Below, in pieces: positions 35,386 to 44,786 of a stretch of DNA of 64,000 bases. A model generated the notes under the pieces. That model saw only the letters and a list, made by a program, of their open reading frames with translations, had not been told where the DNA came from and searched no databases. The position numbers and the translations under genes were made by a program. Source of the stretch: an uncultured Roseibium sp. (lineage in GTDB: Bacteria; Pseudomonadota; Alphaproteobacteria; Rhizobiales; Stappiaceae). Positions within the stretch are counted from its first letter, which is position 1; every line of letters starts with the position of its first letter. The stretch lies in contig NZ_CANLVF010000001.1 in NCBI RefSeq assembly GCF_947494555.1, positions 1,736,001-1,800,000 of the forward strand, read 5' to 3'.

Positions 35386-37250
35386 CACTTGGTCCTGTCA
35401 AAATAGGCATGATGATGTCCTGGGCGACTCCAGCCCGTGACCGGGAAGACTCTAAACACCGCATCAATCCCTGTGCCATCTTTTAGCCCGAAAGCTCGCG
35501 TGGTCCCGTCTTCGGTGTTGGTTAGAAGCTTCGCCCAAGCCGCGATTATTTGGGCCCAGTTTCGATTATAACGTTGGGCCCACCGTTCCCGGCGCCAGTC
35601 ACCGGCCGGATCACCGCCCGCGTAAGGACGAGCAGCCATCGGATCCCTGCTGGCGACTTCCGAATGCGGTAGATATTCATCCTTTGTGACTTCTGGACGA
35701 GGGATATGCACAAAGGTGTAGGGTTCGAAACCGCACCACCAGCGACCATCGATCAGGTCAAGCTTCAGGAGCAGTCCTTCCTGAAACGGGAGCCCGAGGC
35801 CGGGAACGTTGCCGGTGAGATTGCAATTATAAGCGCTCCGAAGATTTGATAGCATCCGTGCGTCGCGGCGTGTCCTCTCCGGGTTATCCCCATCGCGCGG
35901 CGAAGCAATGACTACGGAATGTCCAGCGCGTTTAAAGCGCGGAATGAGTGGAATTCGCCGCGCTAGGCTTCTGACTAACGCGTCATAAATAAGACCCTTT
36001 GCCCAACTGTCTTTGGCCGGATTCAGTTCAATCTCACCACCGGGTGTCGCACCGAACGAAGCAAGTGCATCGAGGATCTCCCGATCTTTGCCAAAGACGG
36101 CGAGCTCTCGTCCGAGCGCCGCGACTGTCGCCCTGACCCCTTTCTCCTTCAATAGCTCTCGTACAACGGGAGAGGTTGTGCTCTGCGAGAGTTTTATCCG
36201 CCGGGCAGCACTTGGCATTCCTTCGATCTGTAGAGCGGAATAGCGCAAAACAGGGAAAGCGCGGGCCTCAGCAGCAGGCAGCTGAACTGGCACCAAGCGT
36301 GGTGCAGGTCGCCCGGCCATCACCAGATCAAAGAGCGGTTGAGGCAGGTCAGTCGTTTTAGTGATGTCGGCGCTCAGTTCGTCAAAGGTCGCACACTCGA
36401 CGACAGCTACGTCAACGCCGGCGAGCTGGGCCCGTTTCAGGAACTCAGACACAGAGGGCAGCAAGCGGGAGGCCGACGCGGTGAGCCAGTAAAGTCCATT
36501 CGGGAAAGGCGAAGGCGCATCAAGCACGGCGGTCAATGCTTCCATGATCGAGGCGTCGCGACCACTATAGCCGATAAATACCATCCCGAAACGCTTGCCG
36601 GCTTCCACCAAAACATGACGCATTCGGATGTCCTGCTGCTCTAACTCCGAACCCGTATTCTTGATCGAGGTCGACTGATAATCGCCATGAAGCTTGGCGA
36701 TCATCGGCCAGTCGGATTCATTGAGGCAGCGCAGGGCTCGATCGGCGGAGTCGAGCGCTGCCACTGTCGGACGTTTCTGATCGACGACAGGAAGGATTGC
36801 GTTTGCGGAAAGTGCTGCCTCTTCAATCAGCGGATCGAAGTTCGTCGTGAACACACAATCTACTTTGCCGGCGGCCATCAAGCTTCCCAGCACCTTGTGC
36901 CCAAAACAGGGCGTACCCTTGGAGATCGCATCGTTTATGTACTGCCGTCGATGCCGAGGCTGCGGGTATACAGCTTCGAAGGCCGCGGCATACTCCATTG
37001 GGTCACCGTCGGGGGGCAGGTGTGAAGTTTGTTTGAAGAATGCGTCAATCCTGTCGATCCAGATGGGATCGGCTGTATCGATCTCCCGCTTCGAAAGGTT
37101 CGTCTCGCGGCAAAAGATCTGAGCCTTGAAATCCCGGATCATGGCGTATCCGGTTGGAATGCCGGCAGCTGCCGATGCGCCGGCTCCGAGGAACCATGCA
37201 ACAAGATTTGGCCTAAGTTCGAAGGCGGTTGCGAATTGAGAGGCGGTTAT
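35385..37250 (-). CDS. SIR2-APAZ effector of a SPARSA system, start codon atypical
   Basis: SIR2-like NADase fused to an APAZ domain, which pairs with short Argonaute and depletes NAD+ when invading DNA is sensed. Counting from 37250, the NAD-binding GAGASAAAGIP is near residues 22-32, TTNFDP near 135-140, KLHGDY near 186-191 and GYSGRDAS near 227-234. APAZ fills the C-terminal half. The first ATG in frame (ending 37142) begins after GAGAS, so it cannot make the NADase fold. The frame stays open 36 codons further to 37250 but has no ATG, GTG, TTG or CTG there. The ATA at 37248-37250 sits where homologues begin (M-T-A-S-Q-F-like) and may be a mutated ATG. Co-transcribed with the truncated Argonaute. 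Confidence 0.85.
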   Translation of the reverse strand: MTASQFATAFELRPNLVAWFLGAGASAAAGIPTGYAMIRDFKAQIFCRETNLSKREIDTADPIWIDRIDAFFKQTSHLPPDGDPMEYAAAFEAVYPQPRHRRQYINDAISKGTPCFGHKVLGSLMAAGKVDCVFTTNFDPLIEEAALSANAILPVVDQKRPTVAALDSADRALRCLNESDWPMIAKLHGDYQSTSIKNTGSELEQQDIRMRHVLVEAGKRFGMVFIGYSGRDASIMEALTAVLDAPSPFPNGLYWLTASASRLLPSVSEFLKRAQLAGVDVAVVECATFDELSADITKTTDLPQPLFDLVMAGRPAPRLVPVQLPAAEARAFPVLRYSALQIEGMPSAARRIKLSQSTTSPVVRELLKEKGVRATVAALGRELAVFGKDREILDALASFGATPGGEIELNPAKDSWAKGLIYDALVRSLARRIPLIPRFKRAGHSVVIASPRDGDNPERTRRDARMLSNLRSAYNCNLTGNVPGLGLPFQEGLLLKLDLIDGRWWCGFEPYTFVHIPRPEVTKDEYLPHSEVASRDPMAARPYAGGDPAGDWRRERWAQRYNRNWAQIIAAWAKLLTNTEDGTTRAFGLKDGTGIDAVFRVFPVTGWSRPGHHHAYFDRTK

Positions 37251-37404
37251 TGTCGGGACTGGGTTGATAACTGCGTTCCTTCAACCGACTTACACGGAGA
37301 ATATTACTCAGGGTTGCATAGCCCTGTAAAGTCGAACTGGCTGTTTCACACAGAAACGCTCTTAAGAACGGACATCGCAACCGACCGAAATCAACAGAAT
37401 AGTG

Positions 37405-37439
37405 AAAACCCGCCCGATCGTCTCCGATGGGCGGGTTTT
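37405..37439. terminator. nrdJ: bidirectional terminator between nrdJ and the SPARSA cassette
   Basis: Perfect stem AAAACCCGCCC (37405-37415) with GGGCGGGTTTT (37429-37439) and a 13-base loop. It terminates nrdJ on the minus strand. The left arm and loop (37407-37426) are the right direct repeat. Confidence 0.88.
37407..37426. repeat. direct repeat, right copy, flanking the SPARSA cassette
   Basis: AACCCGCCCGATCGTCTCCG, matching 34391-34410 with one mismatch. It coincides with half of the nrdJ terminator. Confidence 0.7.
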
Positions 37440-37525
37440 GTGTCCCTAGGGCCGTTTGAGCCATTTATTGGCCTAAATAGTCCATCCTATGCCGTCACGG
37501 ACAGCACCCGACTAAATCGTGCTCG

Positions 37526-40500
37526 TCACGAGCAGCCGCTTGTCGAGCCGCAAGTGTCGCACTTCAGGCAGGTGCCGTTGCGGACCATCGTGAAGTTGCC
37601 GCATTCGGAGCAGCTTTCGCCTTCATAGCCTTTCATGCGGGCCTGGGCGATTTGCTGGGCCGCGGTCGACACCTGTGGGGCAGGGCTGGTTACGGTTGTT
37701 ACCTCAACAGCCGCTGCGCCTTCAGCACCACGGGCAAAGGCGGTTGCTACCGCGGAGACCTGGGCAGCCGGAGTGTTTGCGGTCTGCACCGAAATGGCTT
37801 CCGTTGTTTCTCCGGCAGGTTCGCCAGCGCTTGAGACCAGACGGAACCTTTCGGTCTGTCCGCGCACAAGGCCGTGCGAGACGATCTGGCCACTCTGGCC
37901 GCGGTCTTCGCCCGAAGAGAGGCCTTCTCCGGTGCTGCCGAAGACTTCCGGTGGCACATGAGCAAGGTCGTGGCGGCCGAGATAGGACACGGCAAGTTCG
38001 CGGAAGACATAGTCGAGGATCGACGTAGCATTCTTGATCGCATCGTTGCCCTGGACCATGCCGGCCGGCTCGAACTTGGTGAAGGTGAACGCGTCGACAT
38101 ATTCCTCGAGCGGCACGCCATATTGCAGGCCAAGCGACACCGAGATGGCGAAGTTGTTGATGAAGGCGCGCAAGGCCGAACCTTCCTTGTTCATATCAAG
38201 AAAGATTTCGCCGAGACGTCCGTCATGATATTCGCCCGTGCGCAGGAACACGGTATGACCGCCGATCTTGGCCTTCTGGGTGTATCCCTTGCGGCGTGCC
38301 GGCAGCTTTTCCTGTTCGCGAACGACACGCTCGACGATCCGTTCCACGATCCGCTCTGCAACCACTTCCGCTTTTGCGGCCTGCGGCTTGGCTGCGATCT
38401 CCTCGATGGCATCTTCCTGCTCGTCGTCCTCGTCGGCCAGAAGCTGGGCATTGAGCGGCTGAGACAGTTTGGAGCCGTCGCGGTAGAGCGCATTCGCCTT
38501 CAGAGCCAGCTTCCAGGAAAGCATATACGCTTCCTTGCAGTCCTCGACTGTCGCATCGTTCGGCATGTTGATCGTCTTGGAGATCGCACCGGAGATGAAG
38601 GGCTGGGCTGCAGCCATCATGCGAATGTGGCTTTCTACCGAGAGGAATCGCTTGCCGATACGGCCGCACGGGTTTGCACAGTCAAAGACCGGGTAGTGCT
38701 CTTCCTTCAGGAATGGAGCGCCTTCCAGGGTCATGGCGCCGCAGACATGTGTGTTCGCCGCTTCGATGTCGGCCTTGGAGTAGCCAAGGAACGACAGGAG
38801 ATCGAATTCGGCGTCCTCCAGCTGTTCATCGGAAACACCGAGCGTTTTCAGCTGGTCATCGCCGAGGGTCCAGCGGTTGAAAACGAACTTGATGTCGAAG
38901 GCCGACTTCATGCCGTCCTTTAGCTTGCCGAGGCTTTCCTCGGTGAAGCCTTTCGCAGAGAGGCCTGCCGGGTTGATGCCCGGTGCCTGGTCGATCGATC
39001 CGTGACCCACGGCATAGGCTTCGATTTCCCCGATTTCGGCTTCCGAGTAGCCGAGCACGCGCAGGGCTTCCGGAACGGCGCGGTTGATGATCTTGAAGTA
39101 ACCACCGCCGGCAAGCTTCTTGAACTTCACCAGCGCAAAGTCTGGCTCGATACCGGTCGTGTCGCAGTCCATGACAAGACCGATGGTGCCGGTCGGGGCG
39201 ATCACGGTCGACTGGGCATTTCGGTAGCCGTTCTTTTCGCCGAGCTCCAGGGCGCGGTCCCATGCTTTCCTGGCGCGCTCGATGATCCCCTTGTCCGGGC
39301 AGCTTGCATGATCAAGCGCGACCGGAGGTGTGTTCAGACCCTCGTAGCCAGTCGTCTCGCCATGCGCGGCGCGGCGGTGATTGCGGATCACCTTCAGCAT
39401 GTGCTTGGCGTTTTTCTTGTAACCCGGGAAGGACCCGAGTTCGCCTGCCATTTCCGCGGACGTGGCATAAGCAACGCCGGTCATGACCGCTGTCAGGGCA
39501 CCACAGAGTGCGCGTCCTTCATCGGAGTCATAGGAAATGCCAGACGTCATCAGGAGGCCGCCGATATTGGCGTAGCCAAGACCGAGCGTGCGGAATTTAT
39601 AGGAGAGTTCCGCGATTTCCTTCGACGGGAACTGCGCCATCAGCACAGAGATTTCGAGAACGATCGTCCACAGGCGGACAGCGTGCTCGTAATTGTCGAT
39701 GGCAAAGGACCGGTCTTCATTGCGGAACTGCATCAGGTTCAGGGACGCAAGGTTACAGGCCGTGTCATCCAGGAACATGTATTCAGAGCAGGGGTTCGAT
39801 GCGCGGATTTCACCGTCGGCGAGGCATGTGTGCCAGTCGTTGATGGTCGTGTGATACTGAAGACCCGGATCAGCGGATGCCCATGCGGCATAACCGATCT
39901 GTTCCCAAAGCTCCTTCGCCTTGACGGTTTTCAACGTTTCGCCGGTGCGGCGCGCCGTGAGATCCCACTCGCTGTCTTCAAGGACTGCCGACAGGAAGCC
40001 GTCAGTCACCCGGACGGAGTTGTTGGAGTTCTGTCCGGCGACCGTCAGGTAAGCTTCGGAGTCCCAATCGGTGTTGTAGATCGGGAATTCGATCTTGGTG
40101 AAGCCCTGCCGTGCGAACTGCATGACGCGCTGGATGTAGTTCTCCGGCACCATCATTTTCTTGGCCGCACGGATCTCGCGCTTCAGGGCCGGGTTCTTGG
40201 CAGGGTCGAAACAATCGCCATTGTCGGCCTCGCAGTTGACGCAGGCACGCATGATTGCGGAGAGGTGTTTCTGACAGATCTTGGAACCGGTCACGAGCGC
40301 CGCGACTTTCTGCTCTTCCTTGACCTTCCAGTTGACGTATTCCTCGATATCGGGGTGATCGACATCAACCACGACCATCTTGGCCGCGCGGCGGGTCGTG
40401 CCGCCGGACTTGATCGCACCTGCTGCGCGGTCGCCGATTTTCAGGAAGCTCATCAGTCCTGATGACTTGCCGCCGCCGGACAGTCTTTCGCCTTCGGAAC

Positions 40501-41221
40501 GCACGAACGAAAAGTTCGACCCGGTGCCGGAGCCGTATTTGAAGAGCCGCGCTTCGCGAACCCACAGGTCCATGATGCCGCCATCGTTGACGAGATCGTC
40601 CTGAACGGACTGGATGAAGCAGGCATGCGGCTGCGGGTGCTCGTACGCCGTTTTCGATTTGGTCAGTTTGCCGGTCTGGAAATCGACATAGAAATGGCCC
40701 TGGCTCGGTCCATCGATGCCATAAGCCCAGTGGAGGCCGGTGTTGAACCATTGCGGGGAATTCGGGGCGACTTTCTGAGTCGCGAGCATGTAGCGCAGCT
40801 CGTCATAAAAGGCCTGGGCATCCGATTCCTGTTCGAAATATCCGCCCTTCCAGCCCCAGTAAGTCCACGTGCCGGCCAGGCGGTCGAAAACCTGCCGCCC
40901 GTCGATCTCCGAGCCATAGCGCTCGTCTTCCGGCAGATCGCTCATGGCGTCTTCGTCGGCCTCATGACGCCAGAGGAAGGAGGGAACAGTGTTCTCTTCA
41001 ACCGCTTTCAGCCTGGCTGGAACACCTGCCTTGCGGAAATATTTCTGAGCCAGGATGTCGGAGGCGACCTGAGAGAACTGGGCCGGAACCTGAATATCCG
41101 CAAGACGGAACACGATCGATCCGTCCGGGTTGCGGATCTCGCTCGTAGCTGTCCGGAATTTAATGCCGGCGTAAGGCGATTGGCCTTCCTTGGTATAGCG
41201 CCGCTCTATCCGCATTCTCAA
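37526..41221 (-). CDS. nrdJ: adenosylcobalamin-dependent (class II) ribonucleotide reductase
   Basis: A 1231-residue enzyme that makes deoxyribonucleotides with coenzyme B12, so it works with or without oxygen. Visible family blocks are [84 protein letters not shown] (catalytic Cys and neighbours) and [16 protein letters not shown]. The C-terminus has two Cys pairs ([22 protein letters not shown]), a likely zinc ribbon. An Ala/Thr/Glu-rich linker precedes it. It is monocistronic with its own terminator, and candidate NrdR boxes lie upstream. It lies next to the SPARSA insertion. Confidence 0.95.
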   Translation of the reverse strand: MRMRIERRYTKEGQSPYAGIKFRTATSEIRNPDGSIVFRLADIQVPAQFSQVASDILAQKYFRKAGVPARLKAVEENTVPSFLWRHEADEDAMSDLPEDERYGSEIDGRQVFDRLAGTWTYWGWKGGYFEQESDAQAFYDELRYMLATQKVAPNSPQWFNTGLHWAYGIDGPSQGHFYVDFQTGKLTKSKTAYEHPQPHACFIQSVQDDLVNDGGIMDLWVREARLFKYGSGTGSNFSFVRSEGERLSGGGKSSGLMSFLKIGDRAAGAIKSGGTTRRAAKMVVVDVDHPDIEEYVNWKVKEEQKVAALVTGSKICQKHLSAIMRACVNCEADNGDCFDPAKNPALKREIRAAKKMMVPENYIQRVMQFARQGFTKIEFPIYNTDWDSEAYLTVAGQNSNNSVRVTDGFLSAVLEDSEWDLTARRTGETLKTVKAKELWEQIGYAAWASADPGLQYHTTINDWHTCLADGEIRASNPCSEYMFLDDTACNLASLNLMQFRNEDRSFAIDNYEHAVRLWTIVLEISVLMAQFPSKEIAELSYKFRTLGLGYANIGGLLMTSGISYDSDEGRALCGALTAVMTGVAYATSAEMAGELGSFPGYKKNAKHMLKVIRNHRRAAHGETTGYEGLNTPPVALDHASCPDKGIIERARKAWDRALELGEKNGYRNAQSTVIAPTGTIGLVMDCDTTGIEPDFALVKFKKLAGGGYFKIINRAVPEALRVLGYSEAEIGEIEAYAVGHGSIDQAPGINPAGLSAKGFTEESLGKLKDGMKSAFDIKFVFNRWTLGDDQLKTLGVSDEQLEDAEFDLLSFLGYSKADIEAANTHVCGAMTLEGAPFLKEEHYPVFDCANPCGRIGKRFLSVESHIRMMAAAQPFISGAISKTINMPNDATVEDCKEAYMLSWKLALKANALYRDGSKLSQPLNAQLLADEDDEQEDAIEEIAAKPQAAKAEVVAERIVERIVERVVREQEKLPARRKGYTQKAKIGGHTVFLRTGEYHDGRLGEIFLDMNKEGSALRAFINNFAISVSLGLQYGVPLEEYVDAFTFTKFEPAGMVQGNDAIKNATSILDYVFRELAVSYLGRHDLAHVPPEVFGSTGEGLSSGEDRGQSGQIVSHGLVRGQTERFRLVSSAGEPAGETTEAISVQTANTPAAQVSAVATAFARGAEGAAAVEVTTVTSPAPQVSTAAQQIAQARMKGYEGESCSECGNFTMVRNGTCLKCDTCGSTSGCS

Positions 41222-41335
41222 AGTCCCCTTGTATCCCCAGCTGGTTCTGCCCGAACCAGTCAGTCCCGCATCTGATGTCCAGCGAAAAAGTCCGATTGCT
41301 CTTCTGCCGGATTTCGCTTCCTCAAAAGAAGCGCC

Positions 41336-41351
41336 TACCTCTATTTAGCGT
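41336..41351 (-). promoter_or_regulatory. candidate NrdR box 2 (imperfect)
   Basis: TACCTCTATTTAGCGT agrees with the NrdR consensus (ACACTATATATAGTGT) at 10 of 16 positions. Its centre is 31 bp from that of box 1, the usual spacing for paired boxes. Confidence 0.45.
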
Positions 41352-41366
41352 ATCGTGTTTCCGGGT

Positions 41367-41382
41367 CTACTATATATAGTAG
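41367..41382 (-). promoter_or_regulatory. candidate NrdR box 1
   Basis: CTACTATATATAGTAG is a perfect 16-bp palindrome. It agrees with the NrdR box at its central 12 positions. It lies about 145 bp upstream of nrdJ, a known type of target for the ATP/dATP-sensing repressor NrdR. Confidence 0.68.
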
Positions 41383-41850
41383 TCGTCAACAGATTTGTCA
41401 CGAAACGCGCTGTGAATTCGGCACACAAAACCCGTTCCCCGGATTGCCTGCAAAGCGAGGAATTGGCACGCGGATACTTTAGTGTTTTGGATGACCGAGG
41501 TGCCTGACAAGGCTCCCGATTACGCACATCGCAATAATGAAAAACTAATGTAAATGAATTCTAAAGGTCAAGGTGTCGACGACAACAGCTTGTGGCGAGC
41601 CTGTGGGCAAACGCAAAATATTGTGTGCCGGTGTGGATTGTGGGGAGTGGCGCGGGACCAGCGGGATGCTTTGGTAAATTGCGCTTGCATTCCGCGAAAC
41701 GCGCAGCTGACTCACCGAGCGCACTTCCTTGTGGATGAGACTCATCCCGGTTTTATGAAAATTTGAAGAAAATCACGACTAGCGATTTCAGCGCGGTTTA
41801 AGCCGGCTTTGCTTTAGTGCGGGGATTACTGGGAAAGGGACCCGCATTTA

Positions 41851-42576
41851 ATGAAGCATCACGCCGCCTTTGGCCTTGCGATGGAAGATATCGACGCGGT
41901 TGTCGTGGAAGACAGCAAACCGATGCAAACGATTCTCCGATCGATTCTCCTGAGCTTCAAGGTAGCGCGTGTTCGGGTTTTTGATTCGGTCGATGAAGCG
42001 CTGGAAGCGAGCCTTGCCGAACCTCCCAATGTGATTCTGACGGACTGGCGAATGGAGCCGACATCAGGATACCAGTTTTTGCGCCTTGTCAGGCACCGGC
42101 ACATGGAGCCGCTTTGCTATGTACCGATTCTCTTCATAACCGCGCATGGCACGCGACCGCTGGTCGACAAGGCCTTGCGCGCCGGGGCACATCATGTGCT
42201 CGTCAAGCCGGTTTCGCCGTCAACGCTCTTCAAGCGACTGCGGTGGCTGTTGGCTGACGATCGGCCGATGGTTCTTGAGAATTCGGGTTTTTACAATATC
42301 TACGGCATCCAGAAGACCATGGACGAGCAGGCCGAGAAGATGCAGTCCTTGGCTGGTGCGCGGCTGCACCACAAGCTGGCGATCCAGAAACGCGCCGAGG
42401 TTGAGGAAGTCGTCGAAGAAGAGTTCGTAAAGAAACCCAAGGAAGAACCGCCGCCCGTGAAAGAACCGGTCTTCGCCGGCGTCAAAAAGGGTGGAACGAA
42501 GGCCAAACATTCCGCAGCGGCCCGGCATATCCGCAATGCCGAATACGTTAAATCCAAGGACCTGAAACTTCATTGA
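41851..42576 (+). CDS. stand-alone response regulator receiver-domain protein
   Basis: A 241-residue protein. Residues about 10-135 form a CheY-like receiver domain: AVVVEDSKPMQTILRSIL (acid pocket), NVILTDWRMEPTSGYQFLRLV (phosphoacceptor Asp in TDWRM), ILFITAHGT (Thr) and VLVKPVSPSTLFKRL (Lys). The rest is a charged, Lys/Glu-rich tail with no DNA-binding domain, so it probably acts by protein contact. No histidine kinase lies nearby. An alternative ATG at codon 11 is possible. Confidence 0.87.
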   Translation: MKHHAAFGLAMEDIDAVVVEDSKPMQTILRSILLSFKVARVRVFDSVDEALEASLAEPPNVILTDWRMEPTSGYQFLRLVRHRHMEPLCYVPILFITAHGTRPLVDKALRAGAHHVLVKPVSPSTLFKRLRWLLADDRPMVLENSGFYNIYGIQKTMDEQAEKMQSLAGARLHHKLAIQKRAEVEEVVEEEFVKKPKEEPPPVKEPVFAGVKKGGTKAKHSAAARHIRNAEYVKSKDLKLH

Positions 42577-42814
42577 GACGTAGCGCCAGCGAAAGGCGCA
42601 ATGCAACCGCCAGTGTCTGGTTAAGCAAAATCAGGATGCATTTTCAACTTGTGCAAACCAAGTTTGGTATGTCACGCTCGTTATGAAATGTTCTCAGGGA
42701 ATTTTACCTGACAGCCGTAAAAGCGCGAAAACGCGCACAAATAATTGACAATGTAACATTTTTTTAGAGGTAACCCTGGCAGGGCAGATCGCGAATTATT
42801 TGGAGCGCTCCAAA

Positions 42815-43873
42815 ATGATCGATGCAGCCACAAGGAAACGTTTGCTAGAAAAGCTCGGCTTCGTTCCGTCGATGGACGAAGTGCCTGCACACGATCAAGC
42901 ACCGTGGCCACCAGCGGGTGGGCGGGAATATGATGTCTCAACAGGGCGCAAGTCGTGGGGAAGCATAGCAAGAGAACACAATCTCGATGCCGAAGACCTG
43001 ATTTATTTTAATTTTGAGACCAGCGATCATAGAAAGATCAATTGGTATCTGCATCACTATGTTGGGTGCTGGCAATCGACAGACCGGAGGAACTTCGATT
43101 TCGAGGGCGCGTTTCCGGGCAAGATTTACGTACCACCCCCGAATTATGATCGAAAAGGTAGATTCTTGTCCGTCGAAGCAGCTAAATTCATAGCTGCCTA
43201 TGCGAAAGACTATCCCTCGCTGGTTTGGACAGAGCGCGGGATTGCGGTGTCGAGTGGTGATTTGCGAAGTTTGGTGGCGCATTTGCACTCCGGTAAAATT
43301 CGCGTCGTTCGTGATAGTGAATTTCTTTCACGCGAAAACGCGAGAGCAGCTTACATGAAACCGTATATCGCGCAGTTTTACGGGTTCTCGAGTGCTGGTG
43401 CTGGGTTGTTGTTCGTAAAAGATGATTTTAAATTCAGCGATATTTTTGATGCACATACATTCATTCACGAAGCGACCCACGCTGTCTTCTGGTTAAAGGG
43501 ATATCGGAACACCTCTGAGCTCGAAAATGAAGTGATGGCGCGACTTGCAGCGGAACTGTGGCACCACCGCCGATCTGAGGCGACATTCGACATGTGGTAC
43601 GCTCGTGGTGAATTTCGTTTTAAGGAACAGTATGATTTGGCGAAGCTTCTCAAGGACTCCAAAGGTCAGCCAAAAGTAATTGACGTCTTCGATCGCCAAA
43701 TACCTTTTTTTGAGTGGACGCTTGGCGACCATCGTAATCAAACACATGCCTGGAGAAATCCTGTTGAGAAACTTAAAGAAAAAATAGCAAAACACTATAA
43801 TAGTATCGATCCAAGAAGCCCTACAACCGACCCCCGCATCAGGTATTATTTGCGACATAAAGATGGATTTTAG
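42815..43873 (+). CDS. LysM-like and HExxH zincin-like protein, unknown function
   Basis: A 352-residue protein, AT-richer than its neighbours and so probably acquired. The N-terminal third looks LysM-like: REYDVSTGRKSWGSIAREHNLDAEDLIYFNF, NWYLHHYVGCWQSTDRRNFDF and PGKIYVPPPNY. The C-terminal part contains DAHTFIHEATHAVFWLKGY, an H-E-x-x-H motif, followed by ELENEVMARLAAELW, where the Glu after an E-N-E could be the third zinc ligand. This suggests a cell-wall-binding metallopeptidase. No signal peptide is seen. I start at the ATG at 42815, with GGAG 9 bases ahead. No neighbour hints at its role. Confidence 0.72.
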   Translation: MIDAATRKRLLEKLGFVPSMDEVPAHDQAPWPPAGGREYDVSTGRKSWGSIAREHNLDAEDLIYFNFETSDHRKINWYLHHYVGCWQSTDRRNFDFEGAFPGKIYVPPPNYDRKGRFLSVEAAKFIAAYAKDYPSLVWTERGIAVSSGDLRSLVAHLHSGKIRVVRDSEFLSRENARAAYMKPYIAQFYGFSSAGAGLLFVKDDFKFSDIFDAHTFIHEATHAVFWLKGYRNTSELENEVMARLAAELWHHRRSEATFDMWYARGEFRFKEQYDLAKLLKDSKGQPKVIDVFDRQIPFFEWTLGDHRNQTHAWRNPVEKLKEKIAKHYNSIDPRSPTTDPRIRYYLRHKDGF

Positions 43874-44251
43874 GGTCATTCTCTGGATGTATTTCACAGG
43901 TGTCGACACTAACTTCACTTAGATTGGGTTGACGACCTTCGAGCTTCAATTTTTCGCACGGTAGGACGAAGTTTCGGGTTCAACTTTTTTTGGAGGACAG
44001 AAAGTGCCCGGGACAGTGTAGAGCGGAACTTGGAACGTCTTTAAACCAATGCGCTTCTTGGCTTGCCAAAGGACACCGCCCTAAACACTGCTAGTGGTTA
44101 GCCGGTTCGAATTCCTTTGAATATGGCGTGCCCTGCGACAGTGCGGTACTGGACAGACGTCGTTCTTGGCGCCATAGTCCGCCGAACTCCGGTGCACCGG
44201 CTTGTTGAACCGGTCTGACGCCACTTGTCACCTAGGGACCTTCTGAGGGCC
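43874..44251. other. intergenic region, nothing recognised
   Basis: About 380 bp of AT-richer sequence after the LysM/HExxH gene. It contains GGTTCGAATTCC at about 44103-44114, which resembles a tRNA T-arm, but no cloverleaf could be built around it. It probably holds the promoter of the next gene. Confidence 0.5.
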
Positions 44252-44638
44252 ATGAAAACGTTTCTTCTCGAATTCTTCACCTGGTGGAACAGCCAGACGA
44301 TGGGCACGCGCTTTTTCACCTGGCGCAAGGGTGAATTTGTCGGTGAGGACGAGGCAGGCAACAAATACTACAAGGAACGGGGCGGCAAGAAGCGTTGGGT
44401 GATCTACAGCGGTCTTGCAGAGGCGTCCGCCATACCACCGGGTTGGCACGGCTGGATGCACCATCGCGTTGACACGCCGCCTTCGGAAGAAACGTATCAT
44501 CCCAAGCACTGGCAGCAGAAGCATCACGGGAACCAGACCGGAACGCCTGATGCGTATCGCCCGCATGGGTCGATCCTGACACCGGAAAAACGCCCCGAAG
44601 TCACGGGCGACTACGAGGCCTGGACACCCGGGAATTAA
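44252..44638 (+). CDS. NDUFA12 family subunit of NADH:ubiquinone oxidoreductase
   Basis: A 128-residue homologue of mitochondrial complex I accessory subunit NDUFA12 (B17.2), present in many alphaproteobacteria. Family features are LEFFTWWNSQTMGTRFFTWRKGEFVGEDEAGNKYY, then KRWVIYSG, IPPGWHGWMHHRVDTPP and YRPHGSI. It likely binds complex I at the membrane, at the interface of the peripheral arm. The start at 44252 fits the family. A strong terminator follows. Confidence 0.9.
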   Translation: MKTFLLEFFTWWNSQTMGTRFFTWRKGEFVGEDEAGNKYYKERGGKKRWVIYSGLAEASAIPPGWHGWMHHRVDTPPSEETYHPKHWQQKHHGNQTGTPDAYRPHGSILTPEKRPEVTGDYEAWTPGN

Positions 44639-44662
44639 CGAGACAGGTATTGCTGCATTTCA

Positions 44663-44690
44663 AAAAGCCCCGCACATGCGGGGCTTTTTT
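44663..44690 (+). terminator. terminator after the NDUFA12 gene
   Basis: Stem AAAAAGCCCCGCA/ TGCGGGGCTTTTTT (44663-44675 with 44677-44690) around a short loop, followed by more T residues. It is probably bidirectional, serving aat from the other side. Confidence 0.9.
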
Positions 44691-44786
44691 GGTTTTTTGA
44701 ATGGAGTAGTTTCAACAGGTGCCGGCTGGTTTCGGGACCAACGGGACGGATATGCTCCTTACTGCCGGAAAGATCCGGAAGTCCGG

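Larger units (their letters stand above)
41222..41850. other. divergent intergenic region between nrdJ and a response regulator
   Basis: About 630 bp. It holds the two candidate NrdR boxes on the nrdJ side. No cobalamin riboswitch was recognised in the nrdJ leader. The half nearest the response regulator shows no clear feature. Confidence 0.5.

Noticed and set aside
39002..40462. 486-codon open frame on the plus strand
   Set aside because: Antisense to nrdJ; no recognisable motif.
41222..41360. cobalamin riboswitch before nrdJ
   Set aside because: No B12-box-like sequence (GCCACTG) or matching stems were seen in the leader.
44096..44120. tRNA-like T-arm GGTTCGAATTCC
   Set aside because: No acceptor, anticodon or D arms could be folded around it, so it is probably chance.
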